A DNA stretch of 64,000 nt from Hormiphora californensis (taxonomy: Eukaryota; Ctenophora; Tentaculata; Cydippida; Pleurobrachiidae), in the NCBI GenBank assembly GCA_020137815.1, contig CM035354.1, forward strand, positions 1,436,146 through 1,500,145, written 5' to 3'. The position numbers were made by a program, and so were the translations under genes. Positions 39,836 through 52,033 of this stretch are shown here, piece by piece (position 1 is the first letter of the stretch; each line of letters opens with the position of its first letter). The notes beneath the pieces were generated by a model that saw only the letters and a program-made list of their open reading frames with translations, had not been told where the DNA came from and ran no database searches.

Positions 39836-40642
39836 TAATTTTTATTCTGTTTTACTGGTGCACTAAAATGTATATATTAATTAGATTTTACTTCATCGGT
39901 GCAGTGAAGTGAGTGGATGAAGTGGATCAAACGAGTAGTATATGTATTTAGGATCCCTAGATACATATCATATTCTCTGGGCACAAGACGGGGAACCGTA
40001 TATCTTGGCAGCTGGAACATTCTCTGGGCACAAGGCGGGGGACTGTATCTTGGGCCTTGGCAGCTGGAACATGTCTGAATCAATTCGAGATTGAAGTGTG
40101 AGCTAAACAATTTGACTAGACTGGTGTAAGTTAGGGTATATTTAATCTCGAACAATACTCCCCCGCCATCCATCATGGGGGGGGTGGATTTAACCTTAAA
40201 CAAAATTGCGAGACCCTGCATGGGGCTATAATCCTCCGGACTAAGTGCGCACCGCCAAAAATGAGCTTAATATGAAGCTAAATGAGCCTCATTTACCCAA
40301 AAATGAAGTGGAAATGAATTCATATGAACTTCATTTCTGGTACAATAGCCTTCATCGATTTTCTAGGGGGCCAAAACCTCCAATTTTCATTCAAATTCAA
40401 ACAGCTACTTAAATTACTGGAATTAAAATAATTTTAAACATGTTAAAACATAAAACCGATTGAAATGACGACACGGGGGAAATAAATAATAATAAACAGC
40501 AAACATAAAATATAACACAGTCACACTTGAGAGAGATCGGGCGTCTCAAATTTCTGGCAAACAATGCATTGTAACCTATCTGCATATATAATATCACACT
40601 AACATATATAAAATATCACCATGGCAACCTAGTGAATTCACC
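39836..40642. other. 3' flank of receptor B
   Basis: AT-rich. ATTCTCTGGGCACAAG(A/G)CGGGG is directly repeated at 39972 and 40019. No gene. No obvious AATAAA (minus) just after the receptor B stop. Confidence 0.4.
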
Positions 40643-43600
40643 TCACAAGATAGTGTTTTCAGTACAAGGGTTCATATCGGTGGTACTCTTAATAACAGCT
40701 GTATCTTCTGTTAGATTGTTAGTGCTGAGTTGGGTTACCCCCGTGTTGTGCAGCACCCCCGCTGTTGAAACATTCTTCGTTACCATGGAATCCGAGCGAA
40801 AGGAGTAAATGTGATGGAGGGAGTTCTCCCTGGCAACCACGGCAACACGCATTAGAAATCGTCTCATTATCCGGTATCCTTTGTCGGGGACGGCACTAAA
40901 GAACCCGTCATAAAGAAGGGGGTTAAGTAGCGAGTTGATGGGGAGGACGACCGTAGAGAAGGTGGGGTACAATGATGTGGCGTCAATCAGCTCTATGTAG
41001 TGGAGGAAACAGACGAGGATAAGGGGCACCCAACAAAGGGAGTCAGTGAATATTATCAGAGATATTTTCCTTTGTAGTGCCCCGAACCATTGCCTGTTAC
41101 CCACCCGCTCAGCCTTGTGTTGTGTATACACGTGCACAGAGAGGTAACTGAGTGCAATGATTACCAAACAGAACACGTTTAGGGTTAGGATACACCATGT
41201 GTAATGCCTCTGGGGGTCCTCGCTATCCACAAAGAATTTGAAGGTGCAGGAACCACTGCTGCCATAGAAACCAAGAATCTTAAAATCTAACGCCTGATCC
41301 CCTCCATCCTCATCAAGGGGCTCTCCGAACATTCTCCTTAGGTTCTCCCTGACGCTCCGGACACTCGTATCAGCAGCCTCCACACTGTCGTTACCATAGT
41401 AGGTGCGGAGGAGTGGGAGGAACTCTGTGTTGCGTTGGTAACCCTGGAACAGCTGGGCATTTGCGATGAAGTAGCCATTGAAGAAGTACATCTCCCGTAA
41501 CTTCTCATTGGTTGGGATGATCGCTATGAAGAAAGAAACCATGGTAACGAACACGCAACCCAGGAACAACTTCACTTTAAAGCACCCGTTGGGTATCTTG
41601 GCCTGTTCAACCCTCCTCATGACGTACGCCCGGTAAACTGCTATTAGCGTCATCGCCAGGACTGACAGCTCTGATCCAAATGTAGAGATCACCCCATAGA
41701 ACTCACAGGTCGAGGATGTCATCCATGCCATCTCATTTTTACAAAAGTCTTTTCTCCGGGAGATATTCTCAATGCTGATACACAACAGATACACCCCTAC
41801 GAGGAAGTCCCCAAAGCTGATGAGCGTGATGAGGACTGTGACGCAATAGTTGATCCGGGAGGAGAACTCCTCTTGGAATAGTTTCCTGGAATTCCGGTAT
41901 ATCACCATGGTGTTGATGATGGTTGCCGGGATGGCGATCAACCACCCAAACACCTGCAATACTTCTGACGTCAGTATCTTCTTCTTAGCGTTCTTGGGAC
42001 ACACCTCCGGATTACATTCATCCTTCCCATTACTACAATCAATCTTCCCATCACACACCTGACTCGTCTTAATGATCTCGTGGAGCTGGCAGGTGAATCT
42101 GTTGGTGCAGTTTACCTCATCGCTGAAATCCCCACAATCATTAGTTAGGTCACACACCTGACTGTAACTGACACATCTCCCATTGGTACAGGGGAAGGAG
42201 TCCCCCACTACAAAGTTATTGTCTTGTTTCTCCACGAATACCAGGGTGTTCTCCTTGCTCAGTGTCATGGTTCTGTTAGGTAGCTGGAGACAGGATGTAC
42301 TGTAGTCTATATCGGGGAGGGGGCACCTCGCATCCTCCTCCTCACACAATCCTAGACATGCTGGATACACGTAGTGCTCACCGAACTTCTCCTTACACAC
42401 TACCTTGGAGGGGGCTGATATCACGGTTGTCATGGTGCCATAGGACTCCATCCAGGGGTAGTCCCGGCACACGGACCCAGGGTTTATACACTCTGGGAGA
42501 ACCTTGCGGGTCCGGCTCACAGACCGTACTTTTGAGTTGACATTCTTCCCCCGGGATACTTTACACAGAGCCGCTTCAATCGGACACTTCTCCTTGGTCC
42601 TACCATCACACATAGAGTTGGGATCCAGATAGTTCGTGTTAGCATTCCTCGGATCACAGATGAAGGTGAGGTTACAGGGCCAGTTGTGATCTTTATAACT
42701 GAAATCCTCCTTGGATTGATTCTTGTACCTGCACATTTTCCACATCCTGGGGTTCTCATCCTCCCCTCCCTCACAGTCCTCAACCCCATCCATAACCCAG
42801 GACTTCATGATCCTCATCCTCAGGGCCGGCTGGGCCTTGCTCCTGATCTTCCTGAAGCACTTCAACTGCGCCAGGAACTCATCACTGCAGTTTGATTCAT
42901 CCAGCGCAAAGGGGCAGTCTGCCTTTCCATCACACATGAAGTGTCTGTGAACCTTACAGTTCGTCTCTGGAGATTCACACTTGTTGGTTAGGTTGTCCGT
43001 GCAAAGGGAGTTGACACCCAAACACAATACCCGGTCTGTGAGTGTCACCTGGTGTCCAGTCCGAGGGTAGGTGCACTTGAACCAGACTTTACTATTAGTA
43101 CAGTTGATCTGGTCCGTTGCATCCGTACACAGCCACTTGGACTTGGCTGGGTTGATTGTCCCGCATCTCTGGAGAGGGTACACCTTCCTCTGCTTCCCAT
43201 CCGGACTAGGACATGTTGCTACTGGGTTACTACAGGCTGTTGAGTTTCCTTGGTCTAGGTCCCCCTTGCAGATGGCCTCTGGTTTGTGTTGTGCATCATG
43301 GGTCTCATCACACATATTGAAGGGGTCAGCCCACACCTTCCACCCGTCAATACCGGTACACTCCACCCCGAATGTGTGGTTGCACCCCACCTCATCTTCG
43401 TATCCGATACAATCCTGGATACCATCGCACCTCCTGCTCATTGGGATGTTCTCTTTCGTGGGCTCCCCGCTCCCCTCACACCTGAAGTGGAGGAATAGGG
43501 TGATGTTAAATGGAGAGGAATAGGAAGTGGAGGAATAGGGTGATGTTAAATGGAGAGGAATAAGAAGTGGAGGAATAGGGTGATGTTAAATGGAGAGGAA

Positions 43601-44659
43601 TAAGAAGTGGAGGAATAGGGTGATGTTAAATGGAGAGGAATAAGAAGTGGAGGAATAGGGTGATGTTAAATGGAGAGGAATAAGAAGTGGAGGAATAGGG
43701 TGATGTTAAATGGAGAGGAGTGAGTAGTGTGTGTTGGTGATGAGCCTGGAGAGGACCGGGTGGAGGGTATCAAAAACAAACACACATACACACATACAAC
43801 TGCATGGAAGAATTAAAGATTTAGTGCAGTACTAAAATTCAATAATCAGCTAAGGCCAGAAACTTTCGGCTGAACATTTATGTCAGGCATCAGAAGCTGT
43901 ATATTACAACAATGAAGTCTAGTTACCTGAAGAAGGCGTTGTCCCCGCAGTAAGCCTCATCGGGGGAACCGTTAGCACACTCTCCATAGTTCCCATTGCA
44001 GTGTACCCGACTCAGCTCATATGACCCACTCACAATAGTGGTACCAAAGATAGGGTTATCCTTCTGGCAGATATAGTTGGAACAGAGGACTCGCTTGCCT
44101 CCATAACTGATAACTCCATCAGATTGGAAGAGACTCGTGTCAGGAGGGTGGATGCCACAGTTCTGGTAGAAACCCGGGTCACCACTGCACAGGTTCCCGA
44201 GGAAGTGGACCAGTTTGGGGTTGGATGAGGTCACAGGTGTAGGTCTCTCCCAGGTTGTGCCAGCAGTAGTAATGGTCAGGGTTGTCAGGGTGGGTGGGTT
44301 TGAGGAAGGAGTTCACCACTCGGACTGTGTAGTTTGCAACTGCGGGTGTACCTGCAGGGAGTTGTTGCATTGAGTAAGGGGTGACAACAACACGCAGGGA
44401 TCAGGGGGATTGTAATTGAGAGAAACATAATCAATGAACACATGACATAATTAATAACACGATTATAATTGGTGTTATATGTTCCAACATAACGCTGAGT
44501 TTCCCGATCCGAAGCCCCGGGCCCCGGGCAGCCTGGCAAGTGTAGCAACTAAAAACATTTTGCCGAATAGTAGTTGTACCTTCAAGGTATTTGGCATTAC
44601 ATACCTTGACAAGAGGCAATGAATAGTAGAAACCACAGGAGCTGCGATACCAAGTTCAT
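40643..44659 (-). CDS. Receptor B: LDLa-repeat seven-transmembrane receptor with apparent frameshift
   Basis: Minus-strand exons: 44659-44605 (ATG, signal peptide MNLVSQLLWFLLFIASC), 44351-43927 and 43481-40643. Junction phases fit. One surplus base in a CCCC run of exon 2 (44217-44220) breaks the frame between CDLIQP and LVHFLGNLC; allowing for it gives about 1105 residues. The ectodomain has a Cys-rich N-terminus, an LDLa repeat (RCDGIQDCIGYEDEVGC), diverged Cys-rich and LDLa-like units (CDGKADCPFALDESNC), and two LDLa repeats before TM1 (VCDLTNDCGDFSDEVNC, VCDGKIDCSNGKDEC). The 7TM runs from about residue 665 to 1020: TM3 ends AVYRAYVMRR (YRA for DRY/ERF), TM6 has CWVP, TM7 has NSLLNPLLYD. 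An ~85-residue tail follows. The two introns match two of receptor A's; the other five receptor A introns are absent. Surface receptor, ligand unknown. The extra base may be a sequencing error or a real lesion. Confidence 0.87.
43484..43723. repeat. 40-bp minisatellite abutting the receptor B LDLa exon
   Basis: Six units of period 40 (GAAGTGGAGGAATAGGGTGA then TGTTAAATGGAGAGGAATAA). The first overlaps the pyrimidine tract of the acceptor at 43481/43482. The copies carry the tract but not the AG. Confidence 0.92.
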
Positions 44660-45112
44660 CTTTACAATTCCAGCTCTATCGGATCAGTGCAGTGGGAGAA
44701 CCATATTGTTATAATCGCTATAGGGAGAGGTGATTCATTAGAAAATGTAGGTTTTCGAAATATTATGTATGATGAATATTGCCCAAAGAGAAAGAGCAAG
44801 TCTTCAAAAAGGGATATGATGAATATGTGGTGATAAATGATATCAGTATTCAGTATATTATATATTGGGTCGTGATAAATCACCCTGTAGGATCGTGTTG
44901 AATAAGCAATCATCTGATCTCTTGAACAGCAATCATATTACTCGAAATGTATGATATTAAATTCAGGTATCTCTCATACCATGATTGTTTATTCTCTTCC
45001 ATCGTATTATTTAGTGATGGGGACCACTTGAACAGTATTCGTTGAACAATTCGTATATATACGATCAGGTATGTTTAATATTTATACAGATATAAGGGAT
45101 CCATTAAACTAA
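44660..45112. other. 5' flank of receptor B
   Basis: Presumed promoter and 5' UTR. AT-rich with several short inverted TATAT segments. No TATA box can be assigned with confidence. Confidence 0.35.
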
Positions 45113-45114
45113 TA

Positions 45115-46113
45115 GTAGAGGAAAAACTGAAAAATTTAGGCAACTAATTGTTATAAAAGCGAAAACCACTCTATCAGACTAATTTTGATACGCTGAATCC
45201 AATGAGCAACTTACGCAAGCGCTCAGAGGTGGAGAAAGTGCCCTAATTGGCCATAATTGGGTACCTGTATTTTCAGCCTGAGGTCAAAACCATAAGTACC
45301 CTTAAAATAGGAGTAAAGACAAATCTGAGGGCACTAAAGTGATCAGCGTCTTCGCATTAGTGGGGGTAGGTGCCGGAATTAAGTCTCTATCTCATCTGGT
45401 TAATTGAATAATTGGATAATTAGATATGCGCATAACCGTATTTTGGCTATATGGCTATAGCCACTTAGGAATGGTTTAGAGACGTTTGATTGGTGCCATT
45501 TTGTAGGCAATGGCCAAGTTATGGGGGGTCGACGTCGGACTTCTAAGCTCTATCTTCAACCGTTTAGCCGTTATTTGGCTTTAAAGGTACTCAAAATGAG
45601 CGAAAAACGGTAAAAGCCCGATTTTGAGTACCTTTAAAGCCAAATAACGGCTAAACGGTTGAAGATAGAGCTTAGAAGTCCGACGTCGACCCCCCATAAC
45701 TTGGCCATTGCCTACAAAATGGCACCAATGAAACGTCTCTAAACCATTCCTAAGTGGCTATAGCCATATAGCCAAAATACGGTTATGCGCATATCTAATT
45801 ATCCAATTATTCAATTAACCAGATGAGATAGAGACTTAATTCCGGCACCTACCCCCACTAATGCGAAGACGCTGATCACTTTAGTGCCCTCAGATTTGTC
45901 TTTACTCCTATTTTAAGGGTACTTATGGTTTTGACCTCAGGCTGAAAATACAGGTACCCAATTATGGCCAATTAGGGCACTTTCTCCACCTCTGAGCGCT
46001 TGCGTAAGTTGCTCATTGGATTCAGCGTATCAAAATTAGTCGGATAGAGTGGTTTTCGCTTTTATAACAATTAGTTGCCTTTTTGGCTTATTTTTGGGCA
46101 GTTTTTCCTCTAC
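45115..46113. mobile_element. 999-bp palindromic foldback element, TA target duplication
   Basis: Termini GTAGAGGAAAAACTG and CAGTTTTTCCTCTAC are flanked by TA. Inside, arms of ~460 bases are almost perfect reverse complements, meeting near 45605-45620 (ACCTTTAAAGCCAAATAACG on one side). No coding capacity. TA-flanking is compatible with a Tc1/mariner-type mobiliser. Confidence 0.85.
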
Positions 46114-46932
46114 TATAATGGAATTCTAAAGTAAACCGATCAATTCGAACAAATATACCAAAAAATGATCTTATAAGGCTTTCAATAAATGCGAGTTATA
46201 TTTAGTTATTTGATTATACCGTATAAAAACTAAAAGCAACACGTCATATAATATAATATAAGTTTGTCTTGTTTGACCCTGTCTCGCTGCACCCCTCACA
46301 ATTTTAAAAGGTGGTTTGAACATATTTGTCATTCCGTCAACAAAGGAGTAAGGGGTTATTTTATAGAAAAATAATTGGAGAAGTGAGGACTGCTAGAAAT
46401 GAACATTGAACGTTCGGAGGAGAGTTTTTAATGAACTAGATAACATGAAGAGACCTGGTAGCGCGAGCGGCAATTAATCAAAGTCATTTTACTTTATCAT
46501 GGTATTTTTGGGGCTGCTCACTGTAATGGAGATGCAGATAAGAAGGGGCAGAGCTGGAGACGATTAAGAGAGCTAGAAGAGCTTGTAATAAAGAAAAAAA
46601 GCTTTTACTAGGGCAGCTTGGCTGACTACATCAGCAGGAGTTGTTTTGTTGTCGAACAAGGCATGGGAGCTATATGTATACGGGTTCTTAAATAACGCCC
46701 CCCAGAATTCATCTGATCTCTATTGAACTCTCTTATATATTTTGAATCTTCTTACTCATCTGATCTCTTGAACAGCTTCTTATCTTACCAGCTTCTAACG
46801 CATCAGCGTAGACGGGTTTAATTTAACAAACAACAGTTCTACTAAATTATCAAACTCCCCCACATTTCATAGTAGAAACAGATATGATGAGTATGTGGTA
46901 TTATTGCCCCTCCACGCAAGCTCACAGCTTAG
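46114..46932. other. Non-coding, AT-rich
   Basis: No gene or complete element recognised. ATCTGATCTC(T)TGAACAGC recurs here (46755) and upstream of receptor B (44914), a short dispersed repeat. Confidence 0.35.
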
Positions 46933-47076
46933 GGTCAGCACACACCTACGCCAAAATCAAAATTAAAATATTGATTTTGGAGCCAGACACACCAGCGCTG
47001 TCAAAATTCTGTCCCCCCCCCCATTCTCACAGTAACAATTTCGTGCACCATTTTGACTGTCGCGTTGGATGATTAC
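46933..47076. mobile_element. Diverged half copy of the GGTCACC MITE
   Basis: GGTCAGCACACACCTACGCC through GTCGCGTTGGATGA parallels the left half of the MITE at 10144-10417 with many substitutions. Confidence 0.6.
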
Positions 47077-47986
47077 AGATTTAGTCCTATCACTGCGCTG
47101 GCAAGCGCAAAGGTTGCCATTCCCCCCCCCCCCCTCAAAAAGCGCCGCCAGAAACGCAGTTATACGTTTTATGGGTGTTTGGCTGAAAATCCAGATTTCA
47201 GAAGGCTATAGCGTGGCTCCCTTTCATCCGTTTGACTTGAAATTTGGAATGTATACCCGGCTTGGGGTCTTTGACTCAAGTTCAAAATTTCAAGTCTCTA
47301 TCTCATCTGGAACCGAAGTTACAGACAGGTCCCATTTGCCCTAAATTCAGTGTAACAGGCATGCACGCGCGCGCGCGCGTACGCGCATAGGAGAGACGCT
47401 TTTTATAAGTGAATGTGACGCCAAACGAAAAGAGATAGAGACTTCATCTTTTCACAGCTGGTAGATCTACTGGATGTGTGTGCATTAGTCGTAGTGGGGT
47501 CCCTTTTCATCGCCAGGAACGTCCTACAGAACGTCTTAAAGTCGTCATTTTTCAGACTCTAACCAAAATTCTTTGAGCTCAATTTACACCCTGAAGACGG
47601 ATTCTAATCGAAAATCGAAGACTATATCATGGAAAGAGAATTGTCTGAACTTTCAGAAACTATATCGTGAATTTTGAAAACCAGACGTATAAGGGTCTTA
47701 AAACGCGTCTAAAGTGTTATGACTGTTTAAAAACAGATATGACGTTATGGGTTTTTTCGCTATAGCGGACTCAAATCTCATCCAATCGATCTCAAACTTG
47801 GTCAGTATCTTCATCTAGGTGGGCCCGATAATATGACGTCATAATTTTGACGTTACAACGTCGTGACGTCATTTTATGACGTCAAAATGACGTCAAAAAT
47901 GAAAATTTCTCAATTTCGCGACTCTAACCTCTCTGTACCTATTCTACTAAATCTACATGGATAAAAATTCCCAAAAATGATGCAAA
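47077..47986. other. Non-coding region with CG-rich run and TGACGTCA cluster
   Basis: Contains (GC)n at 47366-47380 and four TGACGTCA octamers at 47834, 47864, 47877 and 47888. GTCTCTATCTCATCTGG is shared with the 45115-46113 element. No gene. Confidence 0.5.
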
Positions 47987-48188
47987 TTATACCAAAACTA
48001 ATTGAAATTAGTAGGCCGGAAAGGTTGCCTTAAGATTTGAGCTACCTTAGGCACCGTAACTTCCACGGGGTATAGACAGGTTACAGATGCTTCGTTTATC
48101 TTCAAAAGGGAATGTACCAGTGCCAAAGGTAGCTCAAATCTTAAGGCAACCTTTCCGGCCTACTAATTTCAATTAGTTTTGGTATAAT
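47987..48188. mobile_element. 202-bp foldback element
   Basis: Arms of ~70 bases (ATACCAAAACTAATTGAAAT outward) are perfect reverse complements around a ~60-base loop. No target duplication identified. Confidence 0.7.
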
Positions 48189-48216
48189 ACTTCCATACAA
48201 TTATAGCTTTACCATA

Positions 48217-48372
48217 TACAGTCGGACCTCGATTTAGTGACATCCTCGGGGGAAAGGGTTTTGTCCACAAATCGGGGTCAAATACTGTTAATTTCCTATA
48301 TCGGGGGAAGATTACCCTGCCACTAAATCGGGGTGCCATTAAATCGGGGGCCACTAAATCGGGGTCCGACTG
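48217..48372. mobile_element. pogo/Tigger-like CAGTCGGACCTC element
   Basis: ATACAGTCGGACCTCGATTT at the left end and CACTAAATCGGGGTCCGACT at the right end, ~155 bp, non-coding. Confidence 0.75.
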
Positions 48373-48537
48373 AAGTTAGTACAGAGTATAATAACGAAAG
48401 AAAGTAATTGGAACTAACTATCGAGGCAACTAGGAAGGAGGGGAGGAGAAGATTGTGCCAATATCGGCCTTAAAATAACATTAGAATAGATACAGAGGAG
48501 AAGAAGGTAGAACAAACAAAATACCCTGTTTTTCTAA

Positions 48538-50097
48538 CCCTTTGGGACCGATAGTGGCGCCATCGACAGAAATATCTGAAAATTGCTGGAGACACTCCTA
48601 ACAAGCCTACTTGGAAGCAGAACCAAAAAACTCGTCTCTACGAACTTTGTTTCTGTGGGGTCACCAGTGACCCTATCGGTCTCAAATGGAATGCAAACAA
48701 TTGAGATTTCGTAGCTATTTTGCCTCATAACTCGAAAACCGCTCATCTTAGACCCTATGTTTCTTCATAACACTTATATAGTACATAACGTTCTGCACGC
48801 AGTGCAAGCGCGCCATATACGCTCTGCACTGCAGAGCGTATATGGAGGTGAAATGCACGACAGCGCAGCTGGAGTGCATTTCACACCTATATTGCACGAG
48901 TGTAACGAGTGCGATATAGTAGCGCTTGCACATGCCGTGCAGGACGTTATTGAGTATATATTCCGCGAGAAAGCACATGACAAGCAAAACAATCATAATT
49001 TTGGGTGATTACATAAAGAGAGATGTGCCAAAACAAGGTATAAACTAAGCAAAACTACACAAAAATACACTTCTACACCTGTTACACACAAGGGAACTCG
49101 TTCTGTTAGTTTTAATTAGTGAAAAGAAGAGAGGGATAAAGAGAGAGATACGAGAGAGGGAGATTGGAATTTTTCTTCTTCTTGGAAATAGTGAACAACA
49201 AAACATGATAAGGGGATAATTAGTGAGAGAAAGAGGGAGAGTGAGTGTAATTTGACAGACTTTGTGTCGCTTGGCACTGTGTCAGTCATATTCTGTGTGT
49301 TTGTGTGTGAATAAGGTGTAAAAACACTGAGGTGACACTGTTCTTACTTATATCCCGCTACCCCTATATCTGCACGCTCCCGCGGAAGCAGAGTGCATAT
49401 TTCACCGTGCAAATGGTCGCGCGGAGCGGGAGTGATATGTGCACTCGCGGTATATATATAAACCCGGCCATTTTGCACATTTTACACACCCTATGGACCT
49501 CTGTATCTCATCTGTAGCCGATTTTAGAATTTCAAATTGGCCGAGATGAAAATTTTTATGAAGGAGCACGAATCTCAAAAAATTTTTCAGCGACTCTCTA
49601 AGATGTATAGATAACACTGATGGAGTCGGTTAGTCGCTAGCACCCGTTTGAAAAATGCCGTTTTAGACCTTTATCGGTGGCCAATCCTTTAGAAATGCAC
49701 GTAAAATCCAAATTTCTATATTAGCGTTAGGGGACGATAGGGTCACTGGTGACCCCGGCATTCTTTGCCCTCTGAGCGTTGTAAATTTGATCAAATCATC
49801 ACGAAACTTCATACCGGGGTAAAACCTATGGTTTTCTTTTGATTTGTAGGTCCATTATTGGCTTACTTATACCGTTTTAGAGATATGGCCAACTTTACAC
49901 CAAAATTTCAACTTTTATGGCTTAGAGTTGGCATTTCTAGTAAACTAAGATGTTCAAAGCTTAAAATGACCCCAAAAACAGCCAAAAAGTGTCTATTCTA
50001 ACCCGGAAAACCATTTAAACTTCTTAGATTTAGTTCGGACAGACGCTAGATGCATAATTAGCGTGGGGTCACTGGTGACCCTATCGGTCTCAAAGGG
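48538..50097. mobile_element. 1.56-kb element, CCCTTTGRGACCGATAG termini, CTAA target duplication
   Basis: The left end CCCTTTGGGACCGATAG and right end CTATCGGTCTCAAAGGG are inverted and flanked by CTAA (48534-48537 and 50098-50101). CCCTTT termini after a TAA-type 4-bp target suggest a piggyBac-like non-autonomous element. GGTCAC(C/T)(A/G)GTGACC recurs inside at about 48659, 49739 and 50068. The middle shares a segment with 23200-23935. No transposase ORF. Confidence 0.75.
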
Positions 50098-50101
50098 CTA
50101 A

Positions 50102-51300
50102 TACGTCAATCTAATCTCTATGTGCTGTAACGGCCTATTATATACCGCGAGTGCACTTATAACTCCCCCTATGCTTGAGTATTTATACAGCTCTATATTC
50201 CACAGCTCGATATATTCACAAACTTTATGATGCATTTAAAAGGATAATGGCTCCACGTACCGCGATGATCCCTTTTGTCTTTCCAGTTCCCAGTTCCCAG
50301 ACATATGTTCTCAGAAATATGAAATATGAATGCAGGGCTTTTAGAATCCTCCAATTTATGTATACACACAATGGGGGTAATAGTTGTAAGTTTTTAGTTT
50401 CTAAGAAAAGTTATCGAAAAGGGTAAATAAGGCTCACAACCATCCCAAACTCTCCTGGACAGTGGAACTGCTAACGATCAGCGGGTCCCAATAAACCGTG
50501 ACAGCCAGGGTAAAATCAAAAGTCTAGACACCACCGGGTCCAGGTCAAAAACCACTCTGAAGACGATCTCGAACCTTCATAAACAACTTCATTGACACGT
50601 GAGGGGCTGGGATTGAGGGATCAGTAGTACATAAATCATTTCAATTCAATATGAAGGTTCAATATGAAGGTTCAAAATGAAGTAGAAGAAGAAGAAGTTG
50701 GGACTGCCACATGGATCGAGAAATAGCCGCGCTGTCGTCGAAGAAAAGAAAAGAAAAAGAAGTTCGCAATTGACCTAAAGAGAAAATATAAATAGAAGTT
50801 TTAACTTTGCAACTTGTGTTTGAAATATATGGTTATTATCTCTTATCAAGCTTGATTCAATATCTCGAAGTCGCGTGTGAAAATATCTGAAAACAGATCT
50901 TGTAACAGCCGAGGGTGTCAAAGGTGAGCTAGTTAGCTAGAGATTAAGACATTTTATAGATATTAATTCAGAAAGAGAAGGAGAGAAATGTAAAGAGATA
51001 GAGGACGCGAGGACGGAGCTAGAATGTGATGATAATGTCGACAGTATAATATGGTACAGTGATCGGTCGTCGGAGCCTGACATTAACCGGACCCCCAAAT
51101 TTACTGGAATTGTATCTCCCCAGTGTCCGAGAACCATTGAAGTCGGAGAATTGGAGGATAACGATTGTAATTAGCAGGTCCCTTATAATATACGTACTAA
51201 ATACTGTCCTATGTTTAGAGCCTAGTGATGAATTAGTGATGATGGAATTAGTGACGGCCACGATCTGTTATCTAGAGCGATACACGAGCGATATCTCAAG
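50102..51300. other. Non-coding spacer
   Basis: Several short ORFs, none recognised. AATATGAAGGTTC is directly repeated near 50648. No splice-supported gene. Confidence 0.35.
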
Positions 51301-51640
<340 letters not shown>

Positions 51641-51916
51641 TGTCTATGATCTACCGTTCCTAAATTGCAACAGCTGCAGATCCCATTCATGTTTATACAA
51701 TCAACGCATATAGCTGAAAAGTACTGACAGCGGTATTAAAGAAGTCAGGGAGCGGCAGAGGGGCAGTACAGCTGACAGGGAGGGAGGATACAGAGGGGGT
51801 GCTATAAATGAAAATATTTACAGGCCACATACTACCACGTCCTTTTAATAGAGAGGGGATAACGTACCGGGCCATGTGCAAAGCGTCCATAGAAGGATCA
51901 TGAATATGTATGAAGT

Positions 51917-52033
51917 CTTGCAGTCAATTGAAAACATTCCAGACCCAAGAAAAAGCTTGCATTCAATTGAAAACATTCCAGGCCTAAGAAAAAGCTTGCA
52001 GTCAATTGAAAACATTCCAGGCCTAAGAAAAAG
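51917..52033. repeat. 39-bp tandem repeat, three units
   Basis: Units CTTGCAGTCAATTGAAAAC then ATTCCAGGCCTAAGAAAAAG. On the minus strand two of the three carry CTTTTTCTTAG followed by GCCTGG, a good 3' splice-site shape, but no exon is attached. Confidence 0.9.

Noticed and set aside
49739-50081. GGTCACTGGTGACC as a nuclear-receptor response element
   Set aside because: The half-sites are spaced by four rather than three, and the motif is part of a transposon family. No nearby gene.
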